Notes under the pieces: model-generated
What the model was told of the DNA's origin: nothing
What the model saw: the letters and a program-made list of their open reading frames with translations, nothing else
Database searches by the model: none
In this document: in pieces, positions 26,883 through 35,481 of the stretch
How the letters are laid out: each line of letters opens with the position of its first letter
Position numbering within the stretch: the stretch's first letter is position 1
Made by a program: the position numbers and the translations under genes
Origin: an uncultured Brachyspira sp.
GTDB lineage: Bacteria; Spirochaetota; Brachyspiria; Brachyspirales; Brachyspiraceae
Direction of reading: 5' to 3'
NCBI RefSeq assembly: GCF_944390845.1
Contig: NZ_CALXRM010000016.1
Coordinates: 1 to 51,201 of the forward strand
DNA: 51,201 bases

Positions 26883-28040
26883 ATGGAACAATATGATATT
26901 ATTAAGTTCAATAAAAACGATATTATTATAAAGTCCGGAGAAAAACCTGTAGAATATTTCTATATCATTGTAAAAGGAAAAGCTAAAAGTCACAATGACT
27001 TCTACGAAAATTACAAATATCAAAGCAAAAAAGGAAGTATTATAGGTTTAATTTCATCTCTAATAGATGAACCTTATTTTTCTACCGTTGAAGCATTAGA
27101 AGAAACTGAGGTTCTTAAAATCAAAATAGACAGCATAATTAATATTAATAATGAAGAGTTATTAGATAAGATATATAATTATCTATATCTTATATTAGAA
27201 ACTTGGCTTAGCAAATATTATACTATACTAGCCAAAAAGAAAGTGGATTTATACAATAAAGACGATATTCTTACTATGGCATATATATACAAAAATAATG
27301 GTCATGAAGATACAGTATATAAAATGTGCCATGAATATTTGAATCTATTTCCAGACAATAATTATATTAATGAAATAAACAACATATTAAAAACAGTAAA
27401 ACCTATAAGAGAAGAACCAGAACTTATAGAAGAAAATGTTTATAAATTCAAAAAAGGATATTGTCTGTACTCTGAGGTACGTTCAAGAAATCATATATAT
27501 AATAAAATCAGGCAAAGTTGGTGTATATAGTGTATTAAACAGTAAGCAAACTATGAGATGTGTTTATACTGATGGTTATATGATAAATGGATATCACCCT
27601 ATTCTTGATTATAAACCTTTACTTACAACTGCAATAGTTTTAGAAGAATCTATAATAAGTATTATAAATAAAAAAGAATTGGTGCAAATGATAGACCAAG
27701 ATAAAGAATTAAGAATAAGCTATATCAAAATGGTAGCTGTAAAAGTTAATAATGCTATACTAAAAATAAAAGCCATAAAAACAGAAGATTTATATAAAAA
27801 ATTGGTAATTATGATATATTCTATATTAAAAATGGAATTTTTATTTAATAACGGCAAAAAAAACTTAAAATTACCATATAAAATAAAAGACATAAAAAAT
27901 ATGCTTGATATAAATAATTCTAACAAAGAAATAATACCAGAATTAAAAAGGTAAAATATATAGAAGTTGATTCATTTGACAATATAACTATATCAGAAGT
28001 TGAAAATTATTTTAATGAATATAAAAGTTATACTTTTTAA
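26883..28040 (+). pseudogene. First array paralog of the double cNMP-fold regulator, broken by two frameshifts
   Basis: Translation should begin at 26883 (MEQYDIIKFNKNDIIIKSGEK), with GGGAG 5 nt upstream. The first frame covers cNMP domain 1 and the TPR-like linker and ends at 27530 after GYCLYSEV. The second cNMP domain (IYIIKSGKVGVYSVLN) continues in the +1 frame; the break is near 27480-27497. That frame stops at 27954, but the rest of the winged helix (YIEVDSFDNITISEVENYFNEYKSY) follows in a third frame to a stop at 28040. Restoring one A in the A5 run at 27945-27949 gives KKVKYIEVD, as in the paralogs. Either the gene is dead, or it is phase-variable at the A run, or the assembly has errors. 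Confidence 0.8.
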
Positions 28041-28061
28041 GATAATACGAAGATTTTTTAG

Positions 28062-28089
28062 TTGACATAATTTTTTGAAACATTATAAT
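28062..28089 (+). promoter_or_regulatory. Array promoter 2
   Basis: TTGACA (28062-28067), 16 nt beginning TAATTTTT, TATAAT (28084-28089), 33 nt before the ATG at 28123. Confidence 0.75.
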
Positions 28090-28122
28090 TAATAAGATTA
28101 TATTAATAAACATATATTAGGT

Positions 28123-29277
28123 ATGGAACAATACAAATTAATTAAATATCCAAAAGGAACTACAATATTTAAAAATGGCGATAAGGCAAAAGACTATTTC
28201 TATATAATAACTCGCGGAAAAATTGCATCTTATAATGCATTTTGTGAAGGTTATACCATTATGTACAATGATGGAAATATAGTTGGTTTAATGCAGGCCA
28301 TTACGGGTGAATCGTATTACTCGAATATGGAAACTGTTGAAAACACAGAACTGTGGCAAATACAAATAGAAAACATAAGTAAAATAAATAATAAACATCT
28401 AATAAGAAAAATATCAAATCAGCTATCTTTCATATTAGAAACTTGGCTCAGTAAATATTATTCTATTATCACAAAAAATAAAATTAATTTATATAATAAA
28501 GAAGATATATTAACTCTAGCTAAAATATATAAAAAGAATGATTTTGAAGACGCTAGTTATAAACTTTGTTCAAACTATATAAAATTATATGAGGAAGCCT
28601 ACGATATTAAAGCAGTTAAAAAATTTATGCAAAATATAGGGCACGCAAAAAAACCTACTCTTGTAGAAGAAAACTGTTATAAAATGAACAAAGGTTATTG
28701 TCTATATTCTGAATTAGAAGGGACTGGAAAAATATATTATATAAAATCTGGAAAAGTTGGAATATATACTGTATTAGACTCTAAACTTATTGCCAGAGCT
28801 ATTTATCCAGCTGGATATATTCTTAATGGAGGAAATCCTGTACTTGAGTATAAGCCGTTACTGACAACTGCAATAGCAATAGAAGATTCTGTTATAGAAA
28901 TTCTAAATCCCGAAGACTTAATAAAAAGACTATATAATGATGTAGAAAATAGGATACAATATATCAAAATGAGTTCTATAAAAATCATTAATGTGGTACT
29001 GAAAATTAAAGCTTTAAACAAAATATCAATAAAAGATAAACTAATAGTACTAATATATGCAATTCTAAAAATAAAAACCTTATTCACAAAACAAAAATCA
29101 GTAAAATTATCATACAAAATAGAAGATATAACCAATATGCTACATGTAGAAATAGATCCGAAAGAAGTATATCTAATATTAGAAAAAATAAAATATGTAG
29201 AATTGGATACTTATAAGAATATAACTGTATATAATGTAGAAAAATTCTTTAAAGAATATGAAAGTTACACATTATAA
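28123..29277 (+). CDS. Array paralog 2: double cNMP-fold regulator with winged helix
   Basis: 384 residues. cNMP-fold domain 1 (5-115: FKNGDKAKDYFYIITRGKI...GNIVGLMQAITGESYYSNMETVENTELWQI), TPR-like linker (125-160: EDILTLAKIYKKNDFEDASYKLCSNYIKLY), cNMP-fold domain 2 (185-300: MNKGYCLYSELEGTGKIYYIKSGKVGIY...LLTTAIAIEDSVIEI), winged helix (305-380: LSYKIEDITNMLHVEIDPKEVYLIL...NVEKFFKEYESY). The Gly-Glu and Arg that clamp the cyclic nucleotide phosphate in CRP are absent from both domains. Only a weak AGG precedes the ATG. It is most likely a transcription regulator or a sensor without canonical cAMP binding; the target is unknown. Confidence 0.8.
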   Translation: MEQYKLIKYPKGTTIFKNGDKAKDYFYIITRGKIASYNAFCEGYTIMYNDGNIVGLMQAITGESYYSNMETVENTELWQIQIENISKINNKHLIRKISNQLSFILETWLSKYYSIITKNKINLYNKEDILTLAKIYKKNDFEDASYKLCSNYIKLYEEAYDIKAVKKFMQNIGHAKKPTLVEENCYKMNKGYCLYSELEGTGKIYYIKSGKVGIYTVLDSKLIARAIYPAGYILNGGNPVLEYKPLLTTAIAIEDSVIEILNPEDLIKRLYNDVENRIQYIKMSSIKIINVVLKIKALNKISIKDKLIVLIYAILKIKTLFTKQKSVKLSYKIEDITNMLHVEIDPKEVYLILEKIKYVELDTYKNITVYNVEKFFKEYESYTL

Positions 29278-29312
29278 TGAATGAAAAAATTGATTTTGTA
29301 TATATTTTATAG

Positions 29313-29340
29313 TTGACATAATTATATTGTACATTATAAT
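29313..29340 (+). promoter_or_regulatory. Array promoter 3
   Basis: TTGACA (29313-29318), 16 nt beginning TAATTATA, TATAAT (29335-29340), 28 nt before the ATG at 29369. Confidence 0.75.
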
Positions 29341-29368
29341 TATAATATATCATCAATAATAGAATAAT

Positions 29369-30523
29369 ATGGAACAATACACGAAAGTCAAATTTAATAA
29401 AGGTACCATTATCTTTAAAGCTGGTGAAATGTCCAAAGAGTATTTTTATATAATTCTTAGCGGAACTGTATTAGCACGTAATCATTTCTGCGAAAATTAT
29501 ACAAATACTTACAAAGAAGGCGATATTATAGGATTAATTTCATCTATAACTTATGAATCTTACTATTCTACTGTTGAAGTTTTAGAAGATGTTGAATTAT
29601 TGCAAATAAAAATAGCAAACATAAACAAAATAGATAATTATAATCTTATTAATAAAATTTCTAATTATTTATCATTTATATTAGAAAATTGGCTAAGCAG
29701 ATATTATGCAAAAATAACAAAAAATAAAGTAGATTTATACAATAAAGAAGATATATTAACTATGGCAAATATTTATAAAGATAATAATTTTAAAGATGCC
29801 ACTTATAAGATATGTACTACTTGTATAAAATCATTTAAAGATGACACTAATATAGACAAAGCTAAAAAATTAATTATACATATAAGGCCGGTAGAAAAAC
29901 CTGAAAAAATTTCAGATAATATATATAGAATAAAAAAAGGATATTGTCTATATTCTGAAATTGATCCGAATGATTATATCTATATTATTAAATCTGGTAA
30001 AATAGGTATTTATAATATAGTAAATTCGAAACAAACTGTAAGATTAATTTATCCTGCCGGATATATTATAAACTGTTATCAACCTGTTTTGGAATATAAA
30101 CCTCTTCTCACAACAGCAATAATACTTGAAGATTCTGTAATAGAAATAATTAATAAAAAAACTCTAATAAATATAATTAATACAGACCCGGAATTTAGAG
30201 TTAATTATATAAAAATAACAGCAACAAAAATAAATAATGCTACTTTAAAAATTAAAGCAATTAATACAGATAAACTAGATATAAAACTGATAATATTATT
30301 ATATTCTATTCTGAAAATAGAAACATTATTTAATAAATCTAAAGTAGTAAAACTATCTTATACAATAGATGATTTAAAAAATACACTTAATTTAGATATA
30401 AAAAATGATAAAATAATATTAACATTAAATAAAATAAAATATGTAGAAGTAGATGCTTCTAATAATATAAAAATCACTAATTTCCAAAGCTACTTCGATG
30501 AATACAAAAAATATATAATATAA
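29369..30523 (+). CDS. Array paralog 3: double cNMP-fold regulator with winged helix
   Basis: 384 residues, same length and layout as paralog 2. cNMP domain 1 ends with the family form GDIIGLISSITYESYYSTVEVLEDVELLQIK. The TPR-like linker reads EDILTMANIYKDNNFKDATYKICTTCIKSF. Domain 2 contains GYCLYSEIDPNDYIYIIKSGKIGIYNIV and LLTTAIILEDSVIEII. The winged helix reads LSYTIDDLKNTLNLDIKNDKIILTLNKIKYVEVD. No ribosome site is obvious before the ATG. The recognition-helix region differs clearly from paralogs 2, 4 and 5, so the DNA targets may differ. Confidence 0.8.
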   Translation: MEQYTKVKFNKGTIIFKAGEMSKEYFYIILSGTVLARNHFCENYTNTYKEGDIIGLISSITYESYYSTVEVLEDVELLQIKIANINKIDNYNLINKISNYLSFILENWLSRYYAKITKNKVDLYNKEDILTMANIYKDNNFKDATYKICTTCIKSFKDDTNIDKAKKLIIHIRPVEKPEKISDNIYRIKKGYCLYSEIDPNDYIYIIKSGKIGIYNIVNSKQTVRLIYPAGYIINCYQPVLEYKPLLTTAIILEDSVIEIINKKTLINIINTDPEFRVNYIKITATKINNATLKIKAINTDKLDIKLIILLYSILKIETLFNKSKVVKLSYTIDDLKNTLNLDIKNDKIILTLNKIKYVEVDASNNIKITNFQSYFDEYKKYII

Positions 30524-30585
30524 TAAAAAATATTTGATTAAAAACCAATAAAAATTGAAAAATAATAATATGCTAAAATAATTGA

Positions 30586-30613
30586 TTGTATTTTTTCAAA
30601 AAATTATTATAAT
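30586..30613 (+). promoter_or_regulatory. Array promoter 4
   Basis: TTGTAT (30586-30591), 16 nt, TATAAT (30608-30613), 38 nt before the ATG. The -35 box is weaker than in the other array promoters. Confidence 0.6.
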
Positions 30614-30651
30614 AAATCGTGAAAAGATAATTATATAATGATTTACTAGAG

Positions 30652-31812
30652 ATGAACAATTACAGAACGATACGATTTCCAAAAGACTCTTTGATATATG
30701 AAGAAGGCAATTATCCGCTTGATGTATTTTACATAATAACAAAAGGAAAAGTCATATCATACTCAAACCATTCAAAAAATTATAATAGAGAATATAATAT
30801 TGGTTTTATTATCGGTTTAGTAAATTTAGCTATTAATGAACCTTATTTCGTTACATTAAAAGCCGTTGAAGATGTTGAAGTTATTGAACTAAATATATCA
30901 GATATAAAAAATTTAACAAATATTGATTTAATAAAAAAGATATATGATTATTTAAACACAACTTTAGAAACATGGCTATCAAGGTATTATATTATGGTAG
31001 TAAAAAACAAAGTAGATTTATACTATAAAGAAAGTTTATTTACTATGGCAAATATATATTTAGAAAATGGCTTTCATGATGCAGCATATAAATTATATGA
31101 TGAATACATAAAAGATTTCATGAATTATGCTGAAAACATAGAAGAAGCAAAAAAAGAATTCTCAAAATTATCACCTATGCCTCTTCCAAGAAAATTTAGT
31201 GATAATATTTTTTTATATAGAAAAGGTGCATGTATTTATACTGAATTAAAACCAAGTAATAACCTTTACATTATAATGTCTGGTAAAGTAGGAGTATATA
31301 ATGTAGTAAATGGGGAACTTCTTTTAAAAGATGTATACAAAAAAAATTACATATTAAATGGATATGAACCAAAATTGGAATATAAACCATTATCAACTTC
31401 AGCTATAGTTATAGACACAACTTATGTAAAAGTCATAACTAAGGAAGCATTTTTAGAAATGCTAATAAAAGATAAGCAATTAAGAGCATATAATATAAAA
31501 ATGATGGCTGTCAAAGTTGTTAATATACTTCTAAAAATGAAAGCAATAGAAGAAGAAAATATAGTACTAAAAATTTTTATGGTAATATCTTCTATATTAA
31601 GAATAGAAATACTATTTAAAGAACCTGAAAGTATTTTATTATCTCATACAGTTAAAGACATAAAGAATTCCATTAATTTAACAGAAGAAGATATCATAAA
31701 TAATATAAGAAAAATTAACTCTATAGAATTAATAAAAAATCAAAATATCAAAATTACAAATATCAATAATTTCTTTAAAGAATATCATGAATATCAAAAA
31801 AATAATTATTGA
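30652..31812 (+). CDS. Array paralog 4: double cNMP-fold regulator with winged helix
   Basis: 386 residues. It starts MNNYRTIRFPKDSLIYEEGNYPLDVFYIITKG, preceded by AGAG at short distance. Domain 1 has GFIIGLVNLAINEPYFVTLKAVEDVEVIEL. The linker reads ESLFTMANIYLENGFHDAAYKLYDEYIKDF. Domain 2 starts YRKGACIYTELKPSNNLYIIMSGKVGVYNVV. The C-terminus reads LSHTVKDIKNSINLTEEDIINNIRKINSIELIKNQNIKITNINNFFKEYHEY, a degenerate winged helix. Its TGA stop lies inside the -35 box of the next gene's promoter, so the array is very compact. Confidence 0.8.
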   Translation: MNNYRTIRFPKDSLIYEEGNYPLDVFYIITKGKVISYSNHSKNYNREYNIGFIIGLVNLAINEPYFVTLKAVEDVEVIELNISDIKNLTNIDLIKKIYDYLNTTLETWLSRYYIMVVKNKVDLYYKESLFTMANIYLENGFHDAAYKLYDEYIKDFMNYAENIEEAKKEFSKLSPMPLPRKFSDNIFLYRKGACIYTELKPSNNLYIIMSGKVGVYNVVNGELLLKDVYKKNYILNGYEPKLEYKPLSTSAIVIDTTYVKVITKEAFLEMLIKDKQLRAYNIKMMAVKVVNILLKMKAIEEENIVLKIFMVISSILRIEILFKEPESILLSHTVKDIKNSINLTEEDIINNIRKINSIELIKNQNIKITNINNFFKEYHEYQKNNY

Positions 31813-31836
31813 CATAGTTTATAAATGTATTAAAAT
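31809..31836 (+). promoter_or_regulatory. Array promoter 5
   Basis: TTGACA (31809-31814) overlaps the stop codon of the previous gene; 16 nt beginning TAGTTTAT follow, then TAAAAT (31831-31836), 27 nt before the ATG at 31864. Confidence 0.7.
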
Positions 31837-31863
31837 ATTTATAAACTACTCAATGGATTATTT

Positions 31864-33057
31864 ATGCTAAAATACAATACTATTAAATTTAATAAAGATG
31901 CCACTATATTTATAGAAGGTCAAGAACCAAAATACACATTCTATATAATTAAAAAAGGAAGTGTAATCGTTTACAGCTACTTTGCTGATAATTTCATTAT
32001 AAAATATAATGAAGGAGAAATCATAGGTTTATTCAATGCTGTATTAAATGAACCATATTTCTCTACAGTAAAAGCATTAGAAGATGTTGAAGTCATTGAA
32101 TTAAATATTAATGAAATAGAAAAAATAGATAATTTAAGTCTTATAAATAAGATATATGATTATCTAATGATTAATATAGAAAGATGGCTCAAAAGATATT
32201 ATTATTTCCTACACAAGGAAAATAAAATTTACTATGGAAATCATGGTCATAAACATAATATATTAGAAATGTTAAAAATATATTTTAAAACCGGATATGA
32301 TGATGTAGTATACAAAACATATAATAACTATAAAGAATTGCACCCTGAAAAATATATTGAAAATGAAGAAATTGATGATATACTAAAAAAAGTAAAACCT
32401 ATTGAAGAACCTGAAAAATTAGATGAAAATATTTATAAATATAAAAAAGGTTATTGTCTTTATACAGAACTTCAGGGAACTGATAATTTATATGTTATAA
32501 AACATGGACAAGTTGGAATATACAATATATTCGATTCAAAACTTGTAACTAGAAGAATTTTATCAACTAATGATGTGGTTAATGGATATACTCCTGTTAC
32601 AAAAAATAAATCACTTTCAACAACAGCTATAATTCTTCAAGACTCCATTATAGAATTAATAAAAAAAGAAGATGCCATGAATTTGGTGCAATATGATAAA
32701 ACTTTAAGACTATATTATGTAAAAATGATGAGTATGCGTATATATAGTACAATATCAAGAATAAGAGCATTCAATGCAAACAATATTGTAAGTAAATTTG
32801 TTATTATAATAGAAGCATTAATAAAAAATGAATTATTGTTTAAAACACTAAATAAAATTCAATTCCCTTATAATATAAATGATATATGCACTATGATAGG
32901 AGTAGAATATAACCCTAATATAGAAAATGAAATATCAAAAATAAAAGGATTAACTATATTAGATGGAGAGTATATTGCTATTAATAATATAGATGACTTT
33001 TATAAAGAATATGAAATATATAAACAAAGAAATTCATACAAAATAGAAAACAATTAA
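31864..33057 (+). CDS. Array paralog 5: double cNMP-fold regulator with winged helix
   Basis: 397 residues, the longest copy; the linker has a His-rich insert (YYGNHGHKHNILEMLKIYFKTG). Domain 1 carries GEIIGLFNAVLNEPYFSTVKALEDVEVIELN. Domain 2 has GYCLYTELQGTDNLYVIKHGQVGIYNIF. The C-terminal winged helix is the best kept of the array (FPYNINDICTMIGVEYNPNIENEISKIKGL...NIDDFYKEYEIYKQRNS) and is closest to that of the solitary paralog at 21.7 kb. GGA lies about 7 nt before the ATG. Its TAA stop overlaps the convergent tlyA stop codon by sharing TTAA. Confidence 0.8.
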   Translation: MLKYNTIKFNKDATIFIEGQEPKYTFYIIKKGSVIVYSYFADNFIIKYNEGEIIGLFNAVLNEPYFSTVKALEDVEVIELNINEIEKIDNLSLINKIYDYLMINIERWLKRYYYFLHKENKIYYGNHGHKHNILEMLKIYFKTGYDDVVYKTYNNYKELHPEKYIENEEIDDILKKVKPIEEPEKLDENIYKYKKGYCLYTELQGTDNLYVIKHGQVGIYNIFDSKLVTRRILSTNDVVNGYTPVTKNKSLSTTAIILQDSIIELIKKEDAMNLVQYDKTLRLYYVKMMSMRIYSTISRIRAFNANNIVSKFVIIIEALIKNELLFKTLNKIQFPYNINDICTMIGVEYNPNIENEISKIKGLTILDGEYIAINNIDDFYKEYEIYKQRNSYKIENN

Positions 33058-33782
33058 ATAATAAAATGAGATAAATACTCTATATTTCCTTTAGAGCCTT
33101 TTATTGGGGATACTGTTCTGTGAAGTTCAGTAAACCCCAAAGAAATTATACGCTCTACAGCAGTATTTACTATTTTTTCTCTTAGACTATCATCTTTAAT
33201 AACACCGCCTTTTGAAACATCTCCTTTTTCTGCTTCAAATTGCGGTTTTATTAAACTAACCCAAAATTCCAAATCATATAATTCTTTGTATATCACAGGA
33301 GCTATTTTTGATATTGATATAAAAGAAACATCACTTACTACAACACTTGGAATAATATCATTAAACATTTCTCTTTTAATATCTTTAGCATTAAAATCTT
33401 CTATAGATACTACCCTATTGTCATTGCGTAATTTATATACAAGCTGATTATGTCCAACATCTAAAGCATATACTTTTTTAGCTCCATATCGAAGCAGGCA
33501 ATCTGTAAAACCGCCTGTAGAAGCTCCTATATCTAAGCATATTTTATTTTCTACAGAAATACCAAATTCTGTAAAAGCTTTCTCCAATTTATCACCTGCT
33601 CTGGATACATATTTGATATTTTGCACAACTTCTACAGTATCAGTATCTTTTATTTTCTGTGCTTTAGAAGTAACTTTTACTCCATTAACAAATACGCACC
33701 CAGCAAGTATTATATCTTGTGCTTTAGATCTGCTTTCTGTATATCCTTCCTGGTGAACATACTCATCTAATCTCATTGGCAA
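33054..33782 (-). CDS. tlyA: TlyA-family hemolysin / rRNA 2'-O-methyltransferase
   Basis: The 242-residue protein has an N-terminal S4 RNA-binding domain (RLDEYVHQEGYTESRSKAQDIILAGCVFVNG) and an FtsJ-like SAM-dependent methyltransferase domain (LDIGASTGGFTDCLLRYGAKKVYALDVG, VVSDVSFISI, LIKPQFE, GNIEYL). It closely resembles the TlyA described as a hemolysin in Brachyspira; in other bacteria TlyA methylates 16S and 23S rRNA and affects capreomycin sensitivity. Whether it is a hemolysin or an rRNA enzyme in the cell is unsettled. It lies 4 nt downstream of the exported-protein gene and is probably cotranscribed with it. The actual start may be Met3. Confidence 0.94.
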   Translation of the reverse strand: MPMRLDEYVHQEGYTESRSKAQDIILAGCVFVNGVKVTSKAQKIKDTDTVEVVQNIKYVSRAGDKLEKAFTEFGISVENKICLDIGASTGGFTDCLLRYGAKKVYALDVGHNQLVYKLRNDNRVVSIEDFNAKDIKREMFNDIIPSVVVSDVSFISISKIAPVIYKELYDLEFWVSLIKPQFEAEKGDVSKGGVIKDDSLREKIVNTAVERIISLGFTELHRTVSPIKGSKGNIEYLSHFII

Positions 33783-33786
33783 CTAA

Positions 33787-35298
33787 TTACTCAAGTCCAA
33801 AAAATGATTTCATAACTGCAAGAGAATTTCTTTCTTTATCTCTTGTAGTAACTTTTAAAACCATTTGTGTATGATTAGCTTCTAATATATTAGATGTAAA
33901 GTACATTGATTCAAAAGCTTCTGTATACTCATCACCAACACCATATAAAGATAAATTAGGACTAAACTCTAAATATATAGACATAGTGTTATTTTTTGCT
34001 AAATTAAGTTTATTTTCATCTAATTTAGTAGCTGGAGCTTCTCCATTTATTATTGAATTAATAACATCTTCACTATCTGAAGCATATAATATAGAGTCTT
34101 TTATATAACATACATAACCATCAATAGTGTAAATATCATTATTAATACTATCAGATAAAGCTTTTAATATTATTTTAGCCATATCAACATCAGCTATTGA
34201 TGCTGAAAATAATAAAGAAGGCATATTTTCATCACCTTCGCTATTATCCCAAACTGAGAAGAATATATCTCCTCCAAATATCTCTATAAATTTATAAACA
34301 TCTACACCATATTTTTCTAAAGTTTTAAAATCTTCAGCTAAAGAAAAACCTCTCATATTTGAAAAAACATTTTTCATATGAGTTGCTAATTCCTTAGTAT
34401 TCAAAGATAAAGATAAGAAACCATAATTATTTTCACCATTAACAAATCCATATATATTATCAGCTAATTGTTTTTTTAATAATGTTATATCATAAGGATA
34501 ATTAGGTGCATAACTATCAAATATCATTTCAGCTTCGCCATTAGTGAAATTTATTTTTGTAGTTATAATAGAATCTTTATAACTTTCTTTTGGTATGCTG
34601 TCATAACTTCTTCCCAATAAGAATTTAGAAAAGCTGGCATTTTCATCAGCCAATATAGACAAATTAACCCAAGCATAACTATCATTAGTTTCATTTTCTA
34701 ATGAAAGAAATTTTTCATCTTCTAAAGGAGTATTATTAACAAATATATAATTAGCTATAGAAGTGATATCTTCCTTATTTAATTCCTCATCATACCAATA
34801 GCTGCCCTTTAATTTCAAAGTAACAGTAAAAACTTCATCATTCCAAGAAATTAAATTATATTCATCTAACATTATGTATCTGTATTCAGCGTTCTCTGAA
34901 AAAGCTACAAGCTTATCTTCCTGGCTTGCTATCTTTATCATCACTCTATCTAATTCAGTAATATTTTTCACATCTAATATTACAGATATTTGCTGATAAC
35001 CATTGAAAGAAACTACTTTAGCAGGTTTAGAAAAATCAATATATTCATTTAATTTATTTGTCATAACTTCTGCAACGAATGGATCATCTCTATATTCTAA
35101 AAAATTATCAGCATATTTTTGCATAAATAACTGATTTAGAATTTGTTGTAAATCAATTTCAGCTTTTTGCGATAATAATTCAGCATTAAGAGAAACAACG
35201 CTATCAACATTATTAGGAATATATTTTTTATCTACAGCGTATGTAAAAGTGCTCAATGTCAATAAAAATAATAATGCTACTAATACAACCCTTTTCAT
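33787..35298 (-). CDS. Exported protein, possibly DUF4836/DUF3352-like
   Basis: Translation should begin at the ATG at 35298, 6-7 nt after AAGGAG; the TTG one codon earlier is less likely. The ~503-residue protein has a cleavable signal peptide (KRVVLVALLFLLTLSTFTYAVD, cut after TYA). The mature part starts KKYIPNNVDSVVSLNAELLSQK, resembling proteins of the DUF4836/DUF3352 type, and has beta-rich halves (SISADVDMAKIILKALSD near the C-terminus). It is presumably periplasmic. Its own promoter and the downstream tlyA suggest a two-gene operon. Function is unknown. Confidence 0.75.
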   Translation of the reverse strand: MKRVVLVALLFLLTLSTFTYAVDKKYIPNNVDSVVSLNAELLSQKAEIDLQQILNQLFMQKYADNFLEYRDDPFVAEVMTNKLNEYIDFSKPAKVVSFNGYQQISVILDVKNITELDRVMIKIASQEDKLVAFSENAEYRYIMLDEYNLISWNDEVFTVTLKLKGSYWYDEELNKEDITSIANYIFVNNTPLEDEKFLSLENETNDSYAWVNLSILADENASFSKFLLGRSYDSIPKESYKDSIITTKINFTNGEAEMIFDSYAPNYPYDITLLKKQLADNIYGFVNGENNYGFLSLSLNTKELATHMKNVFSNMRGFSLAEDFKTLEKYGVDVYKFIEIFGGDIFFSVWDNSEGDENMPSLLFSASIADVDMAKIILKALSDSINNDIYTIDGYVCYIKDSILYASDSEDVINSIINGEAPATKLDENKLNLAKNNTMSIYLEFSPNLSLYGVGDEYTEAFESMYFTSNILEANHTQMVLKVTTRDKERNSLAVMKSFFGLE

Positions 35299-35329
35299 CA
35301 ATGGCTCCTTAAATTTATAATTATTACAT

Positions 35330-35357
35330 ATTATATTAGACTGTAATTAAATGTCAA
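35330..35357 (-). promoter_or_regulatory. Promoter of the exported protein-tlyA unit
   Basis: On the minus strand TTGACA (35357-35352) and TATAAT (35335-35330), both perfect, are separated by 16 nt, about 31 nt before the start codon. Confidence 0.78.
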
Positions 35358-35421
35358 GTATATTAACAAAATCTGTTAATAAATTTAGAAATAAAAAATC
35401 ATAATATTACATAAAAAAATC

Positions 35422-35449
35422 TTGCAAATATCATTAAATTATTTATAAT
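35422..35449 (+). promoter_or_regulatory. Promoter of the GH57 gene
   Basis: TTGCAA (35422-35427), 16 nt, TATAAT (35444-35449), 32 nt before the ATG. Confidence 0.65.
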
Positions 35450-35481
35450 CGAACATACTTTATTAGATTATAGGAAATAAT

